12,652 bases of DNA from Fragilaria radians (Eukaryota; Bacillariophyta; Fragilariophyceae; Fragilariales; Fragilariaceae): assembly GCA_900642245.1 (NCBI GenBank), contig CAAAJI010000459.1:29853-42504 (forward strand), in the 5' to 3' direction. The translations under genes were made by a program, and so were the position numbers. The notes below the pieces were generated by a model that did no database searches, was not told the origin of the DNA, and saw only the letters and a list, made by a program, of their open reading frames with translations. This document shows, in pieces, positions 8,785 to 12,652 of the stretch (positions within the stretch are counted from its first letter, which is position 1; each line of letters starts with the position of its first letter).

Positions 8785-9107
8785 TAGTTATGGAAAGTTA
8801 TGGTAATGTTTTAGTAGTCACTTGAAGGTGTAATTGTTTTGTCGAACGTTGCGCACTTGTTCCTATTGCAAGGTGTGCTTGTAAGTGCTTGGAAAATAGA
8901 CGTTCTCCTGAACAGCTACAACATTCTGTTAGTTACATGAATCTGGTGGATCACGGTTAAAAAGTAGTTTGTTGGGCCTTAAAACCATAAAACTGTGTTG
9001 TTACATGAATCGTGTCAAACTTTCGTTGCTCGTTAGTTAAATCATCGTCACGCATTGCCTTGGCAATAGCTTTGAAAAATAGAAAACAATTTACGTTGCC
9101 GTATGCG

Positions 9108-10301
9108 ATGATATGCAACAATATGGAGAACTCTCCATTGCCTTTTTACAGCCTTCAAAGTTACCTTCTTTTCTCCATGTGTTGCCTATTGATGGTACCT
9201 TTGAACTTCTACGGTCGGGAAATCTTCCTTGCTCGTCCAACGTTTCATAAAACTGGTATCATCTCTGTTGAACGAAATATTTCAACTTTCCCTCCAACAT
9301 TGCTACTTCAATCCCAGAATTCAAAGCAAATAATTTCAGAGACCTTATCAGCGAAGGGAAGTAATGAAACATCTGATTCTATCATCATGCCCCGAACCCG
9401 ATTCGTTACTTTTCTCTTTGATTCTAGCTATTTCTCCGGAGCTATGGCCTTAATTGGATCATTATCAAGAACCTTACATGCAAAGATTTTACCTCCATTG
9501 GTCATGATTGCAGGAAATGCAACAATTAACGCATCACAGGTATCCATCCTTGAGATATTGGGTGCTCAAGTCAAACTTTTGGATCTTCCAATTGAATTAA
9601 TGGAAGCGATGAAACATTTAACGATCATGAAACCACGTTGGGAGGGTGTTTTTTCTAAATTTCTACTGTTTAAGCCTGAAATTGTGGAATGTGAAGTTAT
9701 CTTTTACGTTGATACTGATGCGATTGTACGGGGGAATGTAATGAAGTGTATCCACGATTTGCTTCATCAATTTAACTTTAATCCACAACTTAGAATTATG
9801 GCTGTTGGAAATCGTACGTACTTCAATAATGGAGTAATGTTGGCTAGGCCTAGCACAGATACCTACAACTACATGGTGTCCATGGTTCGGAACGGGACTT
9901 GCGATACTAACTGTACAGAGCATGAGGCCATGACTAAGATGAAACGTCGTATCAGAACAGATCAAGATGTTTTTGTAGAATATACTGAGCGGTTTCCCGA
10001 AACATATCAACCAATAAGAAATCTATCCTCCTTCAACTATCGGCCCATGCACAATCCCTACGATATGTTTCCAAGTTGCTCTATTGTTCATTACGCTGGC
10101 AGACCTAAGCCATGGGAAATTTGGCTTTCAGATTCCGATGGACAAGGTTTTCCATTGAAATTACTGAAAACTGATTCACCAAGAATTTCACAGGTCGAAC
10201 TGAGTATGATAAGTAATAAGACTATTCCTGAATGGGCTCTGAGCGCCTGGACGCATTACTGGAACAAATGTATGAAGCTGTTGGAAAGTAACAACACTTA
10301 G
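9108..10301 (+). CDS. GT8-like (glycogenin-fold) type II membrane glycosyltransferase, copy A
   Basis: This 397-residue protein would transfer a sugar from a nucleotide sugar, probably in the Golgi or ER. Residues about 15-34 are a hydrophobic anchor after a short N-terminus, giving type II topology. The catalytic domain starts near residue 98 (RFVTFLFDSSYFSGAMALIG). It has the metal/nucleotide-sugar motif FYVDTDA (DTD at 202-204), FNNGVMLARP (239-248) and the GT8 closing motif HYAGRPKPWE (328-337), comparable to the HxxGxxKPW of glycogenin. Two cysteines in NGTCDTNCTE and many N-X-S/T sequons fit a secreted-side domain. The ATG at 9108 is chosen because it gives the same length and the same MI...SP.PF start as the paralogue at 11445-12635; an in-frame GTG at 9012 is upstream. 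The acceptor and exact sugar are unknown. Confidence 0.85.
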   Translation: MICNNMENSPLPFYSLQSYLLFSMCCLLMVPLNFYGREIFLARPTFHKTGIISVERNISTFPPTLLLQSQNSKQIISETLSAKGSNETSDSIIMPRTRFVTFLFDSSYFSGAMALIGSLSRTLHAKILPPLVMIAGNATINASQVSILEILGAQVKLLDLPIELMEAMKHLTIMKPRWEGVFSKFLLFKPEIVECEVIFYVDTDAIVRGNVMKCIHDLLHQFNFNPQLRIMAVGNRTYFNNGVMLARPSTDTYNYMVSMVRNGTCDTNCTEHEAMTKMKRRIRTDQDVFVEYTERFPETYQPIRNLSSFNYRPMHNPYDMFPSCSIVHYAGRPKPWEIWLSDSDGQGFPLKLLKTDSPRISQVELSMISNKTIPEWALSAWTHYWNKCMKLLESNNT

Positions 10302-10590
10302 ATACCAACAAGGGATTATATGATCCACGAGTTGCTAGTGATGAGTGATTCTTTGGTGATACGACATGAGTTTAATACTTTATCGGCGTTTGACCTTGAT
10401 ATTGATTCTTTCCGTCATTTGTGGCATTATCAAATTATATAACTTTGACAACTCACTTCACTGACAATTGGATGAGAAAGATTCAATACATGGCATAGAT
10501 GATTTGTTTTTTGTAAACAAACTCTATAAGCACATTGTCAACTCGATTACAGAATTTTGTAAGCAATAACTATGATGGAAGTGATAGTAG

Positions 10591-10707
10591 GCTATGAACA
10601 CTTTATTGTAACCCATCAACTATACTTGGATGCTACAAACATATTATCGTAGCCCATCAAATGTACTGGGATGCTATGCACACTTTATTCCAACCCATCA
10701 AATGAAC
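10591..10707. repeat. Minisatellite, 41-bp unit, nearly three copies
   Basis: Units start at 10591, 10632 and 10673, each with GCTA(T/C)... and a central CCCATCAA core, the first two ending in GGAT. Copies one and two are each exactly 41 bp; the third is partial, fading after about 35 bp. Unit-to-unit identity is roughly three quarters or better by eye, so the array is old or evolving. Confidence 0.82.
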
Positions 10708-10862
10708 GCCCCAGTGTGACGCTTACAAAGCTTTCGGGTCTTGTATATTCCCTCACAAGGGACTTGCCTCTTAGTCCTTTAGTTTGACCATTTGGTACTT
10801 ACAATTTCCCTTATATTTAACAATTCCAATTCTCTTTGATAATCCTGTACGCTAAATCCCTA

Positions 10863-11060
10863 GAGCCTACAAGGATAGGAAATCTGAGGTGCAATGATAC
10901 TGATGTAAATGAGCAGACAGTCCAAATTAACCTCCAAGATGTCAAGTTTGTTCCATTGCTTTAGATTCATCTAGTTGGCTTCAACATAGTGCTGAAGACT
11001 GGTTTAATTAATGCGAATTATGACACCAGAGAAGTGAAGCATGAGCGGAATGTGCATTAA
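10863..11060 (+). pseudogene. Second Copia remnant (protease-region fragment)
   Basis: The plus strand reads EPTRIGNLRC, then TDVNEQTVQINLQDVKFVPL, one stop, and IHLVGFNIVLKTGLINANYD. This aligns with the VTFKEVKYVPELCADLFSL block of the larger relic at 4168-4383, the conserved end of the Copia protease region. It lies in the opposite orientation to that relic and differs enough to be another insertion or lineage. No flanking gag or integrase could be read with confidence, so this is a short, old fragment. Confidence 0.65.
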
Positions 11061-11444
11061 CTGCTAGTGTTTGTCAAGGCCTTATGACCACACAAAAATT
11101 GTCTCCCAATAAACAGCTGGCACGTCAAATATCTTCAAGAGACACTTAGAGTGAAATATCAAGTCATCTTAAAGTTTTTCAAGCAGACGTGACTTGTTGT
11201 TGCCTTCTTAAAAATTCATACTATACGTGAAAATGAATTTCACAATTCACATCCAGTTCCATCATCATGTATGTTCAATCTTAACTTTCGTTCTGCACCT
11301 CACAACTACAGTTGGACTAAATCAAAATTCTTTGTTAGAAGGAAATTACGTCATCATTGCTGGTATGTAAATGCTAAGAATCAGATTCAATATTTGAGTA
11401 AAAGCTTTAAGTTAATGATTCCAATATTGCATTTGTTTGTGTTC

Positions 11445-12635
11445 CTAATTTGAAATGTTCAAACGCCGAAAACTTCCATTCCAGTAATCCCTCCAAACAT
11501 AAAGTGCCCATTCGGGAATAGTATGATTCGTAATATTAGATTGGATGAATGTGCTTGAAATTTTTTTCTCAGGTAATGCCTTAAAATGAAATTCTTGTCC
11601 AAATAAGACCTCCCATGGCTTGGGTCTACTAGCATAATGAACTATCGAACATTGGGGGAACCTGTCTTGTGGACTATGAAGTGGTCGAAGATTGAGAGGA
11701 GAATTTTTTTCGATCGGGAGGAATTTTTCTGGAAATCTCTCAGTGTATTCAATAACAACTTCTTGATCAGATTTGATAATGCGTTTCATCTTCGTCATGG
11801 CCTCAGGCTCTGTACAATTACTATCGCAAGTGCCGTTTCGGACCATAGACACCATGTAGTTGTAGGTACTTGTGCTAGGCCTAGCCAACATGACTCCATT
11901 ATTGAAGTATATACGATCACCAACAGCCATGAGAATCAGGTGTGGATTAGAGTAAAATGGTTGCAGCAAATCTTTCATACAGTCCATTAGATTCCCCCGC
12001 GCAACGGCATCAGTGTCGATGTAAAATACTACATCGCATTCTACAATTTCAGGCTTGAATAAAAGAAATTTTGAAAACACACCCTCCCAACGTGGATCTC
12101 GAAAGGTTAAATGGTCCAAAGCCTCAGCTAAATCGCTTGGCAAGTCTAAGCGTTTGATTTGAGCGCCTAAAGTCTCAAGGATGGAAACCTGTGATGCGTT
12201 AATTGTTGTATTTCCTACAATCATGACTAATGGTGGTAATTTGGTGGAATTCATAGAGGCTGATAACGATTCCATCAAAGCAACAGCTCCAGGAAAATAA
12301 GTTGCATCGCACAGAAAAAGGACAAAGCGCGTCGTCAAATTGATTCCTAAATTGACTGTAGAATTAACGTCTTTCTTTGCTTCAGGGATATTCAATTGAA
12401 TTGGATCTATCGTCTTTAGTGGCGGATTCTTCTCCCAAGAATGAGAGGCATTGGAGGCATTTCGAACCATTGAAATAAGGCCAATTTTACCCAAGCCTTT
12501 GCCTTTGTTGATCAACCAAACCTTTTCCTGCCCATAATTTATGATTAATAGTGTGATCAATAATGACAGGGCGATGACTACATTATGTAGTTGGAAGTAT
12601 GGGGGTGAAATGTTGTTACCTACGCGCCCAATCAT
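11445..12635 (-). CDS. GT8-like (glycogenin-fold) type II membrane glycosyltransferase, copy B
   Basis: This 396-residue paralogue of the gene at 9108-10301 lies in the opposite orientation. A hydrophobic segment at about residues 19-34 (VVIALSLLITLLIINY) gives a type II anchor. The catalytic domain begins at RFVLFLCDATYF (about 103), with FYIDTDA (DTD at 207-209), FNNGVMLARP and HYASRPKPWE (333-342); the Gly of the usual GT8 HxxG closing motif is Ser here. Over 240 catalytic residues the two proteins align without a gap, with about 170 identical by hand count, while the first 95 residues hardly match apart from the anchor. The ATG at 12635 lies 17 nt from the window edge with no stop before it, so a longer N-terminus or an upstream exon cannot be excluded. 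All landmark residues are present, so it is probably functional. Confidence 0.84.
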   Translation of the reverse strand: MIGRVGNNISPPYFQLHNVVIALSLLITLLIINYGQEKVWLINKGKGLGKIGLISMVRNASNASHSWEKNPPLKTIDPIQLNIPEAKKDVNSTVNLGINLTTRFVLFLCDATYFPGAVALMESLSASMNSTKLPPLVMIVGNTTINASQVSILETLGAQIKRLDLPSDLAEALDHLTFRDPRWEGVFSKFLLFKPEIVECDVVFYIDTDAVARGNLMDCMKDLLQPFYSNPHLILMAVGDRIYFNNGVMLARPSTSTYNYMVSMVRNGTCDSNCTEPEAMTKMKRIIKSDQEVVIEYTERFPEKFLPIEKNSPLNLRPLHSPQDRFPQCSIVHYASRPKPWEVLFGQEFHFKALPEKKISSTFIQSNITNHTIPEWALYVWRDYWNGSFRRLNISN

Positions 12636-12652
12636 TCGATGTGTCGTTAATC

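Larger units (their letters stand above)
7164..9107. other. Divergent intergenic spacer, about 1.9 kb
   Basis: This spacer must contain the promoters of RPN7 (leftward) and the first glycosyltransferase gene (rightward), but no specific element could be recognised. No convincing protein or RNA gene was found. The longest minus-strand frame I followed, 7905-8087, has 61 codons with no Met and no recognisable motif. A hairpin at 8595-8629 and a direct repeat at 8728-8784 are listed separately. Confidence 0.5.
10302..11444. other. Spacer between convergent glycosyltransferase genes
   Basis: Both flanking genes end into this 1.1-kb stretch, so it holds two 3' untranslated regions. It also contains a 41-bp minisatellite (10591-10707) and a forward-strand Copia protease remnant (10863-11060), both listed separately. 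The remaining sequence (about 11060-11444) contains an unremarkable 60-codon frame that I do not consider a gene. Confidence 0.5.

Noticed and set aside
9012..9107. Non-ATG (GTG) N-terminal extension of glycosyltransferase A
   Set aside because: The paralogue starts at the position equivalent to the ATG at 9108, giving lengths of 397 and 396 residues, and the extension is not membrane-anchor-like. An upstream exon cannot be fully excluded.
9663..10010. Antisense open frame inside glycosyltransferase A
   Set aside because: It mirrors the coding sequence; a similar antisense frame at 11637-11990 in copy B exists because the two genes are similar in sequence.
11271..11453. 60-codon plus-strand frame before the end of glycosyltransferase B
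   Set aside because: It has no recognisable domain, lies in the 3' spacer and runs into the end of the opposite-strand gene.

Overview
The window is nuclear DNA of a eukaryote. Spliceosomal introns interrupt two genes, the coding regions are widely spaced, and there are decayed LTR-retrotransposon sequences but no operons or ribosome binding sites. AT-rich intergenic DNA, short introns, a TupA-like ATP-grasp gene, and Copia relics whose conserved blocks resemble diatom (CoDi-type) Copia elements all suggest a diatom or related stramenopile. That assignment is inference, because no search could be run.

Layout. Positions 1-1239 (+) hold the 3' part of a TupA-like ATP-grasp gene with a 57-nt intron at 134-190; its 5' end lies outside the window. 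Positions 1240-1920 hold no recognisable gene. Positions 1925-2495 (-) hold a stop- and frameshift-riddled coding remnant of unknown family. Positions about 2625-5292 (-) hold a Copia (Ty1-like) retrotransposon relic that can still be followed in order through gag, zinc knuckles, protease, integrase, reverse transcriptase and RNase H, with two internal deletions. Positions 5763-7163 (-) hold an intact two-exon gene for the 26S proteasome lid subunit Rpn7/PSMD6, 418 residues long. Positions 7164-9107 are an AT-rich spacer with a hairpin and a short direct repeat. Positions 9108-10301 (+) and 11445-12635 (-) hold two convergent, closely related GT8-like (glycogenin-fold) glycosyltransferase genes of 397 and 396 codons. 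The spacer between them carries a 41-bp minisatellite and a second, forward-strand Copia relic.

The genes do not form an obvious pathway. Rpn7 is housekeeping. The two glycosyltransferases look like type II membrane proteins of the secretory pathway and probably arose by inverted duplication. The ATP-grasp protein may act in glycan or peptide ligation, but its substrate cannot be read from the sequence. No CRISPR, RNA gene or new defence-type system was seen. The most notable items are the inverted glycosyltransferase pair with uneven divergence, the bacterial-looking ATP-grasp gene, and the unidentified coding remnant beside the retrotransposon relic.
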